The notes: generated by a model from the sequence alone, not told the origin. Counted from the stretch's first letter, positions 1-12,212 are shown. The stretch: 64,000 bases of DNA from Acidocella aquatica (GCF_030160635.1 NZ_BSOS01000099.1:1-64000); one strand, 5' to 3'. A program made the numbers and translations.

Positions 1-181
1 GGCTCATTTGCGCGCCGGGCGCACCACCATCGTGGTTGCCCACCGGCTCTCAACCGTGCGCGATGCCGACCTTATCGTGGTGATGGCCGACGGCCAGGCC
101 GTCGAACAGGGCACCCATGCCGAACTCCTGGCCGCCAAGGGCGCCTTCGCCCGGCTGGTGCGGGCGCAGGCGCTTAGCTAA
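1..181 (+). CDS. ABC exporter ATP-binding domain, C-terminal fragment
   Basis: The window opens inside this gene; reading from base 2 gives 59 residues ending LVRAQALS. The visible part is the end of a nucleotide-binding domain: [20 protein letters not shown] holds the H-loop histidine that contacts the ATP gamma phosphate, followed by the usual GTHAELL tail. The AHRLSTV signature is typical of ABCB/MsbA-type half-exporters with fused membrane and ATPase domains, which act in the inner membrane. The substrate cannot be told from this fragment. It converges with the aldo/keto reductase gene downstream, 14 bp away. Confidence 0.85.
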   Translation, partial: AHLRAGRTTIVVAHRLSTVRDADLIVVMADGQAVEQGTHAELLAAKGAFARLVRAQALS

Positions 182-195
182 AACAGTGCGCGCCC

Positions 196-1242
196 TTATT
201 CCGGCATAAACGGCGCCGGAACGCGCGCGGCGCCCTGGCGCTCGAACATCCAGCCCGGATATTCCGGCGGCAGCTTGCTCACGGCATCCAGCCGGGCGAT
301 CTCCTCGGGCGACAGGCTCAAATCAATCGCGGCGAGATTGTCATCGAGCTGGGCCAGGCTCTTCGCGCCGATGATCACACTCATCACATGCGGCTTCGCC
401 AGCAGCCAGGCCAGCGCCACCCGCGCCACCGAGACGCCATGCGCCTCGCCGATGGTCCGCATTTCAGCGATACAGGCCCAGGCCCGGTCCTTATCCACGG
501 GCGGGAAGTCAAAACTGGCGCGGCGCGCACCCTCGGGCGTTGGCGCGCCGGGGCCGAATTTGCCGGAGAGCAGCCCACCGGCCAGCGGCGACCACACCAT
601 CAGCCCCAGCCGTTCCTCTGTCAGCATCGGCACCAGTTCGCGCTCCAGGTCCCTTCCCGCAATTGAATAATACGCCTGCAACGTCTCGAATCGAGCATAG
701 CCCTTGGCCTCGCTCACACCCAGCGCCTTGGCGATTTTCCAGGCGGACCAGTTGGAGACGCCGGCATAACGCACCAGCCCCTGGCGGGTGAGATCATCCA
801 GCGCGCGCAGGGTTTCATCGACCGGGGTCACAGTATCATTGCCGTGAATCTGGTAGAGGTCGATATGATCCATCTGCAGCCGCTCCAGGCTGGCATGGAC
901 GGAGTCCATGATATGCCCGCGCGAGGCGCCGCGATCATTCGGCCCGCGGCCCATCTCACCAAAAACCTTGGTGGCGATCACCACATCCTTGCGTGCCACG
1001 CCCAGGTTTTTCAGCGCCTGGCCGACCAGTTTTTCCGACTGGCCGAAGGAATAAACATCGGCGGTATCAATGAAATTCACCCCCGCCCCCAGCGCGCGGC
1101 TGATGATGCGATCCACATCCGCCTGGCCGAGCGCGCCGATGGCCTTCCACATGCCTGCATCGGCATTGCCGCCAAATGTCATCGCCCCCAGGCAGATTTC
1201 CGAAACGAACAGACCCGTGCGGCCAAGCTGTTTATATTTCAT
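196..1242 (-). CDS. Aldo/keto reductase
   Basis: The 348-residue protein is a full-length NAD(P)H-dependent aldo/keto reductase (PF00248), a TIM-barrel cytosolic enzyme that reduces aldehydes or ketones. The family opening LGRTGLFVSEICLGAMTFGG is at residues 6-25. The catalytic tetrad is visible as D59 (NFIDTADVY), Y64, K92 (IATKVFG) and H133 (YQIHGND). Near the end, VIIGAKSLAQLDDNL is the cofactor-phosphate binding segment. It belongs to the broad YajO/Tas-like branch, and its substrate is unknown. It lies 66 bp downstream of the sulfotransferase-like gene on the same strand and could be co-transcribed with it and purD. Confidence 0.9.
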   Translation of the reverse strand: MKYKQLGRTGLFVSEICLGAMTFGGNADAGMWKAIGALGQADVDRIISRALGAGVNFIDTADVYSFGQSEKLVGQALKNLGVARKDVVIATKVFGEMGRGPNDRGASRGHIMDSVHASLERLQMDHIDLYQIHGNDTVTPVDETLRALDDLTRQGLVRYAGVSNWSAWKIAKALGVSEAKGYARFETLQAYYSIAGRDLERELVPMLTEERLGLMVWSPLAGGLLSGKFGPGAPTPEGARRASFDFPPVDKDRAWACIAEMRTIGEAHGVSVARVALAWLLAKPHVMSVIIGAKSLAQLDDNLAAIDLSLSPEEIARLDAVSKLPPEYPGWMFERQGAARVPAPFMPE

Positions 1243-1308
1243 CTCTGATCCCTAATGTTTATGTACGCCTTGAACATAGGCGCACCAGCGCGTTTTTCCA
1301 CCCGCGCC

Positions 1309-2076
1309 TCATGCCCCGGCCAGATACCGCAGCCGCCATTGCTGGTTTACCGCATTGGCCTGACGGGAAATTTGCACCTGCTCCGGCCGCGCCATCAGCG
1401 CATCATCGCCCATGGCGGCGGCAATGCGCGCCATCACCGGGGCCGGGGCGCCCAGCACATCCTCATAGGTGGTGTGAACCGGCGCGATGCCGTTGGCTGC
1501 GAAAAACGCATAAAACAGCGCGTTGGCCAATGCGATCTTCTCCAGCTCCCCAGCGATGGCGGCGCGCGAATACACCAAATCATCATCCGGCACGTTCGCC
1601 GCCTGCGCGGTGGTGAACCGGCCTGTCTGCATGGCGATCACGCGCGAGACCGCCTGACCCAACCGGTCCTGGCGCTCCATCAGCACGAATTGCGCGCGCG
1701 GCCCCAGCGCATCCAGTATTCCGGCATCGGCCAGCATCGCCAGCTGGTCCACCCCTGCCTTAGCCGCAATATGCCGCTCATGCGGCAAAAGATGGTAGAG
1801 CGTGGCGAAATACGCCCCCAGCGAGCGCAGCCCGCGCGGGCGGGAATGCTCCAGCACGGTCTCCGCGTTGAAAAACTCCCCCGCCTCGTTGAACGCGCCC
1901 GTGGTGGCGAGCAGATGCGCCAGATAGTTGGAGCCGCAGCGGTTGGTGAAACAGAGGAAGAGGAATTTTCCTGGCGGCATCCGCGCATCCGGGTCCGGCC
2001 GCAACGGGCCGAACGCCGCCTCCACCGCCGCGCGATGATAAGAGGCAACCGCGCGCAGCGGCGGCGGGACGATCAC
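1309..2076 (-). CDS. Stf0-like sulfotransferase family protein
   Basis: The 255-residue protein resembles the Stf0 trehalose 2-sulfotransferase family (PF09037). Residues about 38-69 read FLFLCFTNRCGSNYLAHLLA followed by NEAGEFFN, the Stf0-type P-loop-like PAPS-binding segment and the conserved EFF motif. The family transfers sulfate from PAPS to a sugar or lipid acceptor; the acceptor here is unknown. The only start upstream of the conserved block is GTG at 2076, 6 bp after the purD stop, so it is probably translationally coupled to purD. No purine role is implied by that placement. Identity rests on the N-terminal motif region; the C-terminal half is less diagnostic. Confidence 0.7.
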   Translation of the reverse strand: MIVPPPLRAVASYHRAAVEAAFGPLRPDPDARMPPGKFLFLCFTNRCGSNYLAHLLATTGAFNEAGEFFNAETVLEHSRPRGLRSLGAYFATLYHLLPHERHIAAKAGVDQLAMLADAGILDALGPRAQFVLMERQDRLGQAVSRVIAMQTGRFTTAQAANVPDDDLVYSRAAIAGELEKIALANALFYAFFAANGIAPVHTTYEDVLGAPAPVMARIAAAMGDDALMARPEQVQISRQANAVNQQWRLRYLAGA

Positions 2077-2082
2077 CCGGGG

Positions 2083-3372
2083 TCAGCCCTTGGCGAACGC
2101 CGCCGCGAAAATCGCCCGCCGCCCGATGTCGCGGCGGCAAAAACCGTCATCCCACTCAATTGTATCCACCGCCGCATAGGCGCGCGCCACGGCCTGCTCC
2201 AGGTCCGCTCCCACCGCGTTCACCGCCAGCACGCGCCCGCCATTGGCCAAAATCCCGCCCTGGTCGGCCATCGTCCCGGCGTGGAACACATTCACCCCAG
2301 GCAGCGCCCCGGCTTCCTCCAACCCATAAATTTCGCCGCCGGTGGCATAAGCGCCGGGGTAGCCCTTGGCGCACATCACCACGGTGGCCGAGGCGCCGTC
2401 CTTCCAGCGCAACGCCACATTTTTCAGCCGGCCGCCCGCCGCCGCCGCCAGTGCTGGCAGCAAATCCGAATCCAGCAACGGCAGCAGCGTCTCGCACTCC
2501 GGGTCGCCGAAGCGCACGTTGAACTCGATCAACTTCGGCCCGTCATGCTCCACCATCAGCCCCGCGAACAAAAACCCCCGGAACGGCATGCCACGCTTCA
2601 CCATCTCGGCCAGCGCCGGGCGGATCACGCGCGCCATCGTCTCCTCGATCACCGCAGGCGGCGCCCAGGGCGGTGGCGAGATCGCGCCCATCCCCCCAGT
2701 GTTCGGCCCGGTGTCGCCCTCGCCCACGCGCTTATGGTCGGCGGCAACCCCCAGGTAGAGCGCGTCCAGCCCGTCGCAGAGCGCGAACACTGAAATCTCC
2801 TCGCCCACCAGGCATTGCTCGATCACCACCTTGGCCCCGGCCGCGCCGTGGACCATGTCTTCCATGATCGCGGTCACCGCCTCATGCGCCTCCTCGGGCG
2901 TGGCGGCCACCACCACCCCCTTGCCTGCCGCCAGACCATCCGCCTTGATGACAATCGGCGCGCCCACGGCCTCGATATATTCATGCGCCTCCCCGGCATG
3001 GGTGAAGCTGGCCCAGGCGGCGGTGGGGATGCCCGCCGCATCGGCGATTTCCTTGGTGAATTCCTTGCTGCCCTCCAGCTGCGCCGCCGCCGCGCCCGGC
3101 CCGCAGCAGGCAATGCCCACCGCCGCCAGCGCATCAGCAATACCCGCCACCAGCGGCGCCTCCGGCCCGGGGATCACGAGGCCGATCTTCTGTTCCACAG
3201 CAAAAGCCACCAGCCCGGCGATGTCGCTCCCCCGCAGCGGCACATTCTCCGCGCACGCCGCAGTGCCAGGGTTGCCGGGGGCAACATATAGCTTGCTCAG
3301 CAGCGGGCTCGCCGCAATCGCCCGGGCCAGCGCATGTTCCCGCCCGCCGGAACCGATGATCAATACCCGCAT
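2083..3372 (-). CDS. purD: Phosphoribosylamine-glycine ligase (GAR synthetase)
   Basis: The 429-residue protein is the second enzyme of de novo purine synthesis. It joins 5-phosphoribosylamine and glycine at the cost of ATP. It starts MRVLIIGSGGREHALARAI, the classic N-terminal nucleotide-binding opening. The ATP-grasp core shows IKADGLAAGKGVVVA at about 145-160, NTGGMGA near 225 and EFNVRFGDPE near 285. The length matches the family. It is divergent from xseA across a 48-bp gap and is the first gene of a possible purD-sulfotransferase-reductase transcript. Confidence 0.97.
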   Translation of the reverse strand: MRVLIIGSGGREHALARAIAASPLLSKLYVAPGNPGTAACAENVPLRGSDIAGLVAFAVEQKIGLVIPGPEAPLVAGIADALAAVGIACCGPGAAAAQLEGSKEFTKEIADAAGIPTAAWASFTHAGEAHEYIEAVGAPIVIKADGLAAGKGVVVAATPEEAHEAVTAIMEDMVHGAAGAKVVIEQCLVGEEISVFALCDGLDALYLGVAADHKRVGEGDTGPNTGGMGAISPPPWAPPAVIEETMARVIRPALAEMVKRGMPFRGFLFAGLMVEHDGPKLIEFNVRFGDPECETLLPLLDSDLLPALAAAAGGRLKNVALRWKDGASATVVMCAKGYPGAYATGGEIYGLEEAGALPGVNVFHAGTMADQGGILANGGRVLAVNAVGADLEQAVARAYAAVDTIEWDDGFCRRDIGRRAIFAAAFAKG

Positions 3373-3420
3373 GCCAAACCCCCTCTGTTAACGCCGCGCG
3401 CTCTATCATAGTCTCCGCCC

Positions 3421-4848
3421 ATGAGCGACCTCCTCCCCAACACCCCCGAATTCTCCGTCTCCGAACTCGCGGGAGCGGTGAAAAAAACGCTCGAAGGCGC
3501 GTTCGGCCGGGTGCGCGTGCGCGGCGAGATCACCGAATTCAAGGCCTACGCCTCCGGCCACCAATATTTCGCCCTGAAGGACGAGAGCGCCAAAATCCGC
3601 GCCATCATCTGGAAGGGCAGCGTCTCACGCGTTGGCCTCAAGGCCGAGAACGGCGTCGAGGTCATCGCCACCGGGCGCATCACCTCCTACCCGGAACGCT
3701 CTGAATACCAGTTCATCGTCGAGCGGCTGGAATATGCCGGGGCCGGGGCGCTGCTCGCGCGCATCGAGGCGCTGAAGGTGAAGCTGGCGGCGGAGGGCCT
3801 GTTTGAGCGCAAGCGCCCGCTACCCATGCTCCCCGCCATCATCGGCCTCGTCACCTCGCCCCAGGGCGCGGTGCTGCAGGACATTAAAACAACCATCGCC
3901 CGGCGCTTCCCCCGCCCGCTCCTGCTCTGGCCCGTGCCGGTGCAGGGCGAGGGCGCGGCCGAGAAAATCGCCGCCGCCATCAACGGCTTCTCCAACCTCC
4001 CCGCAAATGGCCCGATCCCCCGGCCGGACGTGCTGATCGTCGCGCGCGGCGGCGGCAGCCTCGAAGACCTGATGGCCTTCAACGACGAACTCGTGGTGCG
4101 CGCCGCCGCCGCCTGCACCATCCCGCTCATCTCCGCCGTTGGCCACGAGACCGACACAACCCTGATCGACTTCGTCTCCGACCGCCGCGCCCCCACCCCC
4201 ACGGCGGCGGCTGAAATGGCGATTCCCGCCCGGCTCGAACTCCTGGCAGACCTCGCCCAAAAATCCGCCCGGCTCACCGGCGCCCTGGCGCGCACCACCG
4301 CCCAGGCGCGCCTGCTGCTGGACCGCGCCGGCGCCAAACTGCCGGACCTGCCGAGCATCCTCGGCGCCGCCCGCCAGCGGCTGGATGACCGTGGCGAGCG
4401 CCTCGCCCTGGCGCTGCCCAATTTCTTCAACCTCCGCCGCGCCGGGCTGGAGCGCCTGGCCGCCCGGCTGGTTCACCCGCGCGAGCAGCTGGCGCGCGGG
4501 CGCAACGCGGTGGCCCTGCTGGCGCAACGCCTCGCCGCCGCTCTGCCCAACCAGCTGCGCACCCGCCAGACCACCGCCGCCCTGCTGGCGCAACGCCTCG
4601 GCGCCCCGCTGCCCGGGCGTCTGCGCGAATCCCGCCTGCGGCTGGAAAACCTCGCCGCCCGGCTGGAGAGCGTCTCCTACGCCGCCGTATTGGCGCGCGG
4701 CTTCGCCCTGGTCACCAACACCAAGGGCACGCCCATCTCCAGCGCCGCCCAGGTGCCTCCCGGCGCGGCGCTGACCATCAAATTCGCCGACGGCGACATC
4801 GCGGTGAAGGCCGCCGCCAAAACCGCGCAGCTCGACCTGGGGTTATAG
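3421..4848 (+). CDS. xseA: Exodeoxyribonuclease VII large subunit
   Basis: The 475-residue XseA forms, with XseB, the nuclease that degrades single-stranded DNA into oligonucleotides during repair. The N-terminal OB-fold (tRNA_anti-like, PF13742) is at about 8-105. The catalytic domain (PF02601) carries IGLVTSPQGAVLQDI near 140, VLIVARGGGSLEDLMAFNDE near 203-222 and SAVGHETDTTLIDFVSDRRA near 239-258. The C-terminal helical region is Arg/Leu/Ala-rich and contains imperfect repeats around LLAQRLxAxLPxxLR (about 350-410). These fit the long coiled coil that holds several XseB subunits. xseB is not adjacent. Confidence 0.96.
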   Translation: MSDLLPNTPEFSVSELAGAVKKTLEGAFGRVRVRGEITEFKAYASGHQYFALKDESAKIRAIIWKGSVSRVGLKAENGVEVIATGRITSYPERSEYQFIVERLEYAGAGALLARIEALKVKLAAEGLFERKRPLPMLPAIIGLVTSPQGAVLQDIKTTIARRFPRPLLLWPVPVQGEGAAEKIAAAINGFSNLPANGPIPRPDVLIVARGGGSLEDLMAFNDELVVRAAAACTIPLISAVGHETDTTLIDFVSDRRAPTPTAAAEMAIPARLELLADLAQKSARLTGALARTTAQARLLLDRAGAKLPDLPSILGAARQRLDDRGERLALALPNFFNLRRAGLERLAARLVHPREQLARGRNAVALLAQRLAAALPNQLRTRQTTAALLAQRLGAPLPGRLRESRLRLENLAARLESVSYAAVLARGFALVTNTKGTPISSAAQVPPGAALTIKFADGDIAVKAAAKTAQLDLGL

Positions 4849-5464
4849 CGGCGGCGCGGCGGATTGCCGCACGGCCTTCACCGTAACGTTCCGGCTGTGG
4901 GTATTTTCAAAAATCTGCGCGCACCCCCGCGCATCCACACCCTGCAGGCGAAATCAAAACATAACTCTCGCGAAGATTGCAAAAAGCCGGACCTCACGCT
5001 TTTGTGAGAATTTTATTTTTTGCTGTTTCCGCCGAGATTCTCTCCGTCTCCGTAAAATCATCGCTACAATCATTACGCGAATATGGATTCTATCCACGCG
5101 CAAAGATTGAGCAAAACTGTCAATCACGATTTTGCATCAATTTGATTTTTCCCTGTATTTATAAGGGTTTTGTTCATTATCTAAAAATAACGATTGGGCC
5201 GGAAACCATTTACGCGAAACGCACCCTAAATCATCCCGCTAAAGTTGCGAAAACACAACTATCACATTGTCGTGAGGAAGCTGCAAATTTTTAAAGTTTG
5301 CGGTTATTTATCAACTAATTACAAATTCATACCGGCAACAATCTCGTTGACTCACAATATCGAAATCTGAGATAGCTGATTCTACCGGTGCGGATTATCC
5401 CGCTTCCCGCCTTTGATTTTTTATTTTCCTGTGGCCGCGTATGCCACGTGACGGAGGTTCGCTT
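4849..5464. other. AT-rich 616-bp intergenic region
   Basis: No convincing gene. A possible 105-codon frame at 4977-5294 has no ribosome-binding site and no recognisable domain. The stretch from about 4960 to 5430 is much more AT-rich than its surroundings and contains poly-T tracts and inverted bits such as TTACGCGAA. It is best read as a long leader or promoter region for the Hint protein at 5465, possibly with acquired DNA. No DnaA-box cluster, tRNA or riboswitch was recognised. Confidence 0.5.
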
Positions 5465-6421
5465 ATGGCAACTCATGTACAAACGATTACCTGGGCCGAA
5501 ACCGGCGGCACATTTGTTGGCGGCGTTGAGGAATTATCCGCCGGCGATACGGTATCCCTTACCCTCGCCCTGAATGGCACCGGGTTTACCCCCGTCTCAG
5601 GTGACTATTTCCTGCTGAGCAACGGCGGCCACGCGATTTATAACGGAACCGCCTGGGTCTATACTGTTGCGGCGGGCGATGCGACCGGCAACCTGAGCCT
5701 GGCGGGCACCCCTACCGGCTCCAATTCAAACCTCGAAATCCTCATCTACAATTCGTCAGGCGGTATCACCTACCATCTCGGCGCCGCGTCGCCGGGCATC
5801 CTCCCATCCTCCCCAGCCCTAACCTACGACGTAATCTGCTTCTACCCCGGCACGATGATCGCCACGCCGGACGGCGAAAAAGCCGTGGAGACGCTGCAAG
5901 CCGGTGATCTGGTGCTGACCGCCGATGGTAAATCCGCGCCGGTGCGCTGGATGGGCCGCCAGACGGTTTCCACCCGCTTTGCCGATCCGCTGCGCGTGTT
6001 GCCGATCCACATCAAGGCCGGCGCGCTGGCCGAGGGCGTCCCCGCGCGTGACCTGCTGGTATCCCCGGACCACGCCCTGCTCGTCGATGGCGTGCTGATC
6101 CAGGCCGCCGCCCTGGTTAACGGTGTATCGATCTTCCGTGAGGCCAATGTCCCCGTCACCTTCACCTATCATCATGTGGAGCTGGCCGGCCATTCGCTGA
6201 TCCTGGCCGAGAACACCCCGGCGGAAACCTTTGTCGACAACGTCGACCGCATGGCGTTTGACAACTGGGCCGAGCACGAGGCCCTGGCCGATGCCAGCGC
6301 CATCACCGAAATGGACCTGCCGCGCGCCAAAGCCGTACGTCAGGTTCCGGCGAAGACCCGCGCTCATCTGGCCGAACGCGCAACGGCCCTGTCCGGCGCA
6401 CGGATCGCCACCGCCGCTTAA
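5465..6421 (+). CDS. Hedgehog/intein (Hint_2) domain protein
   Basis: This is a 318-residue protein with two parts. Residues 1-120 are Gly/Thr/Ser-rich with a beta-repeat character (for example TLALNGTGF and SNGGHAIYNGTAW). From residue 125, VICFYPGTMIATPDGEKAVE starts a Hint_2 domain (PF13403) with the nucleophile-position Cys (C125), then the GDLVLTADGKSAPVRWMG strand pair and VSPDHALL. In hedgehogs and inteins this fold self-cleaves through a thioester at that Cys. The family is common in Acetobacteraceae as surface or secreted proteins; export here is inferred. ATG 5465 is chosen over 5441 because GGAGG lies 7 bases upstream at 5453-5457. Confidence 0.85.
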   Translation: MATHVQTITWAETGGTFVGGVEELSAGDTVSLTLALNGTGFTPVSGDYFLLSNGGHAIYNGTAWVYTVAAGDATGNLSLAGTPTGSNSNLEILIYNSSGGITYHLGAASPGILPSSPALTYDVICFYPGTMIATPDGEKAVETLQAGDLVLTADGKSAPVRWMGRQTVSTRFADPLRVLPIHIKAGALAEGVPARDLLVSPDHALLVDGVLIQAAALVNGVSIFREANVPVTFTYHHVELAGHSLILAENTPAETFVDNVDRMAFDNWAEHEALADASAITEMDLPRAKAVRQVPAKTRAHLAERATALSGARIATAA

Positions 6422-6443
6422 AAACACGGCGGCGTCATGCCTT

Positions 6444-6477
6444 AAAAACCCCCGCCGGTCACCGGCGGGGGTTTTTT
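6444..6477 (+). terminator. Rho-independent terminator of the Hint gene
   Basis: CCCCCGCCGG (6449-6458), a 3-base loop and CCGGCGGGGG (6462-6471) form a perfect GC-rich stem followed by six T residues. An A-run precedes the stem, so it may also work on the other strand. Confidence 0.9.
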
Positions 6478-6665
6478 CATGCGGGAAGATCAAACCACAG
6501 CCTCCCTCATGTAACCCAGCCACCCGGCGGCATTGCAAATTCAAGGTTGCGGCCCCTCTCGCCAATCCGTAAACGCGGGCGGCTGGCTTTTGTCTTTCCC
6601 CATCCCCTAGACAAAGGCCGCCCCAACATTTCCTGCCAGACAGGCCCGCTCCAGAAAGGTGACCC

Positions 6666-7229
6666 ATGCCCCTCAGCCGCGCCACACCCCGCAAACTGCT
6701 GCACCAGCGCGATATTCAGCTCCGCGGCTACGAGCGCGCGGACGGGCTGGTGGATATCGAGGCGCGCATCCTTGACACCAAAACCTACAGCTGGGGCAAC
6801 CAGGACCGCTCAGGCATCCAGGCCGGCGAGGCGCTGCATGACATGTGGGTGCGCGTAACCATCGACCACCACATGGTCATCCAGGCCTGCGAAGCCTCGA
6901 TGGACGCCACGCCTTATAATGTATGCGGCGGCGCCGCCGCCAGCTTCGGGCGCCTCAACGGGATGAAGCTCGGCAAGGGCTTCATCAAGGCGGCCATGGA
7001 GCAACTGGGCGGCGTCGCCAGCTGCACGCATCTGCGCGAGCTGCTGCAGCCCATCGCCACGGTGGCCTTCCAGACCATGCACAGCATCCGTGAACACCGG
7101 GCGCTCCATAACGCGAGTAAGGCCCCCCGCACCACCTCTGGCATTCAGGTGGCGCTGCTGAACACCTGCTTCGCCTATGACGAAACCGGCCCCCTGGCGC
7201 GGCGGGCGGCGGCAAAGGCCAGCATATGA
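6666..7229 (+). CDS. DUF2889 family protein
   Basis: The 187-residue protein matches DUF2889 (PF11136) by its overall pattern: LHQRDIQLRGYERADGLVDI near 13-32, WVRVTIDHHMVIQACEASMD near 60, and a C-terminal GCTHL-like block, here SCTHLRELL at about 118. No function is established for the family. The conserved Asp, His and Cys positions suggest an enzyme or metal site, but that is inference. AAAGGTG at 6655-6661 precedes the ATG. It is not obviously linked to the ATP synthase operon that follows after about 100 bp. Confidence 0.8.
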   Translation: MPLSRATPRKLLHQRDIQLRGYERADGLVDIEARILDTKTYSWGNQDRSGIQAGEALHDMWVRVTIDHHMVIQACEASMDATPYNVCGGAAASFGRLNGMKLGKGFIKAAMEQLGGVASCTHLRELLQPIATVAFQTMHSIREHRALHNASKAPRTTSGIQVALLNTCFAYDETGPLARRAAAKASI

Positions 7230-7328
7230 ACGCGCACATGCAATCTTTGCCAATTCCCAAGGCTTGCGGCCTTGCTGGCCGCGCTACCCTATGTTACTGC
7301 CCCGCCGGACCCTGTAACACGGGTTTGG

Positions 7329-7925
7329 ATGCCACAAAAACCTCAAGGCGAGCATTGTAATTTGGTCGACATTACCGGCACTGGCGAGACAGGACTATCC
7401 GCGCGCTACGCCGCCGCGCTTTATGCCCTGGCTTTTGATCAGAACATCCTCACCGAGGTCATCGGCCAGATGGCCGCCCTTGGCAGCCTGATCGCACAAA
7501 GCCCGGAGCTGAAGCGCCTGGTCGGCAACCCGCTGACGGACGCGGGGCGAATCGCCCCGGCGCTGACCCAGGCGCTTTCCGAGCAGGGCTTTCTGCCCAT
7601 TATCCGCAATTTCGTGAACGTGGTCATCGCCAACCGGCGCCTGGCCGAGCTTCCCGCGCTTATCACCGGTTTTGCCGCCTACGTCGCCGCCAAGCGCGGC
7701 GAGGTGGTGGCGAGCGTCACCTCCGCCCAGCCGCTGAGCGGCCTGCAGCGCAGCCAGTTGACCGCCCGCCTCACCGAGGCCGGATACGGCAGCGTCAAGC
7801 TGATCGAGCACACCGACGCCAGCCTGCTCGGCGGCATGGTGCTCCAAATTGGCGCAAAACTTTTCGATACCAGTCTGAAATCACGCCTTAACCGGCTCAA
7901 TTATTCTCTAAAGGGAGCTGCCTGA
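7329..7925 (+). CDS. atpH: ATP synthase F1 subunit delta
   Basis: Subunit delta sits at the top of F1 and ties it to the peripheral stalk. The homologous part starts at [14 protein letters not shown] and ends in [20 protein letters not shown] and [12 protein letters not shown], both typical of the family. The start is uncertain. ATG 7329 gives 198 residues. TTG 7362 gives 187, closer to the usual length, and has AAGGCGAG 9 bases upstream. The gene is first in atpHAGDC, with 1 bp before atpA, so expression is coupled. The F0 genes are not in the window; a separate F0 operon is usual in Rhodospirillales. Confidence 0.93.
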   Translation: MPQKPQGEHCNLVDITGTGETGLSARYAAALYALAFDQNILTEVIGQMAALGSLIAQSPELKRLVGNPLTDAGRIAPALTQALSEQGFLPIIRNFVNVVIANRRLAELPALITGFAAYVAAKRGEVVASVTSAQPLSGLQRSQLTARLTEAGYGSVKLIEHTDASLLGGMVLQIGAKLFDTSLKSRLNRLNYSLKGAA

Positions 7926-7926
7926 C

Positions 7927-9459
<1,533 letters not shown>

Positions 9460-9465
9460 TTTCCG

Positions 9466-10344
9466 ATGCCCAGTTTAAAAACCCTGCGCAATCGCATTAA
9501 CAGTGTGAAATCGACGCAAAAGATCACCAGCGCCATGAAGATGGTCGCCGCGGCGAAACTGCGCCGCGCGCAGGCGCAGGCGGAGGCTTCGCGTCCCTAT
9601 GCCAAGCGCATGGGCGACATGATGGGCGCCCTGGCCGCCGCCGAGGCCGCCAACCCCAACGCCCCCGCCCTATTGGTTGGCAACGGGCGGGATAAAACCC
9701 ACCTGCTGCTGGCCATCACCGCTGACCGCGGCCTGGCCGGCGCCTTCAACGGCAACATCTCAAAACATGTCCGCCTCCAGGTTCAGGCGCTGGAAGCCCA
9801 GGGCAAGACCGTGAAAATTTTCACGCTCGGCCGCAAGGGCAATGACTCGCTGCGCCGCGACCTGGACAGCAAGATCATCGGCACGAAAAACTTCGTCGGC
9901 AAAAAGACACTGGAATTCTCTGACGCCGAAGCCATCGCGCAGACCATCATCGGCCTGTTCCGCGATGAAGCCTTCGATGTCTGCACACTGGTGTTCAACC
10001 GTTTCCATTCGGTGATGACCCAGACCGTGACCGAAACCCCGCTGATCCCCGCCGCCACCCCCACCGCCAACGACAACGCCGCGGGGGACCAGAACTACGA
10101 GGTCGAGCCCGACGACGGCACGCTGCTGGACCGCCTGCTGCCGCGCAATCTCGCGGTGCAGATCTACGCCGCGCTGCTCGAAAACAGCGCCGGTTTCTAC
10201 GCCAGCCAGATGACGGCCATGGACAGCGCCACCCGCAACGCGGGCGACATGATCAAAAAACTGTCCCTGACCTACAACCGCGCCCGGCAGGCGAACATCA
10301 CCAAAGAACTCATCGAGATCATCTCCGGCGCTGAAGCCGTTTAA
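9466..10344 (+). CDS. atpG: ATP synthase F1 subunit gamma
   Basis: The 292-residue rotor shaft subunit couples proton-driven rotation to the beta sites. Both long helices are visible: MPSLKTLRNRINSVKSTQKI at the N-terminus, and SATRNAGDMIKKLSLTYNRA followed by RQANITKELIEIISGAEA at the C-terminus. The middle Rossmann-like domain shows LLLAITADRGLAGAFN near 82-97. An insertion of about 15 residues rich in Asn/Asp (PTANDNAAGDQ) before the final domain is common in alphaproteobacterial gamma subunits. It is the third gene of the F1 operon. Confidence 0.98.
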   Translation: MPSLKTLRNRINSVKSTQKITSAMKMVAAAKLRRAQAQAEASRPYAKRMGDMMGALAAAEAANPNAPALLVGNGRDKTHLLLAITADRGLAGAFNGNISKHVRLQVQALEAQGKTVKIFTLGRKGNDSLRRDLDSKIIGTKNFVGKKTLEFSDAEAIAQTIIGLFRDEAFDVCTLVFNRFHSVMTQTVTETPLIPAATPTANDNAAGDQNYEVEPDDGTLLDRLLPRNLAVQIYAALLENSAGFYASQMTAMDSATRNAGDMIKKLSLTYNRARQANITKELIEIISGAEAV

Positions 10345-11787
<1,443 letters not shown>

Positions 11788-11789
11788 AA

Positions 11790-12212
11790 ATGCCACTCGT
11801 CCTGGAAATCATCAGCCCGGAGAAGCTCCTGCTGTCGCGGGATGTCGACATGGTCGTCATCCCCGGCACCGAGGGTGACATCGGCGTGCTGCCGGGCCAC
11901 TCCAAGCTCATCACGGGCTTGCGCGGCGGGCTGGTGGATATCTACGAGAACAACACCATCACCGACCGTTTTTTCGTCCCCGGCGGCTTCGCCGAAGTCA
12001 CGGAAAGCTATTGCGCCGTGCTGGCCGACGGTATCATCCGCCAGTCAGACCTCGACCCCGCCAAGGCCGCCGAAGCCGTCACCGCCGCCCAGGCCGCCTA
12101 TGACGCCACGGATATGAACAACGAGGAAGCCTACCGCCTCGCCACTGACCGGCTGATCTCGGCCCAGGCGATGGTGGACAGCATTTCGCCACAGCGGAGC
12201 GATAAGGTTTAA
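11790..12212 (+). CDS. atpC: ATP synthase F1 subunit epsilon
   Basis: The 140-residue central-stalk subunit also restrains ATP hydrolysis. The N-terminal beta-sandwich shows LVLEIISPEKLLLSRDVDMV, then the family core PGTEGDIGVLPGHSKLITGL; a short C-terminal helical part follows. ATG 11790 is chosen because it is 2 bases past the atpD stop; the in-frame TTG at 11784 would overlap atpD and adds only two residues. It is the last gene of the operon and is followed by strong hairpins. Confidence 0.96.
   Translation: MPLVLEIISPEKLLLSRDVDMVVIPGTEGDIGVLPGHSKLITGLRGGLVDIYENNTITDRFFVPGGFAEVTESYCAVLADGIIRQSDLDPAKAAEAVTAAQAAYDATDMNNEEAYRLATDRLISAQAMVDSISPQRSDKV

Noticed and set aside
4977-5294. Possible 105-codon gene in the AT-rich gap
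   Set aside because: No ribosome-binding site, no domain, composition like the surrounding non-coding DNA.
5441-5452. CACGTG near the Hint gene as a parS site, and ATG 5441 as the Hint start
   Set aside because: The flanks do not match parS; the ribosome-binding site lies after 5441 and serves ATG 5465.
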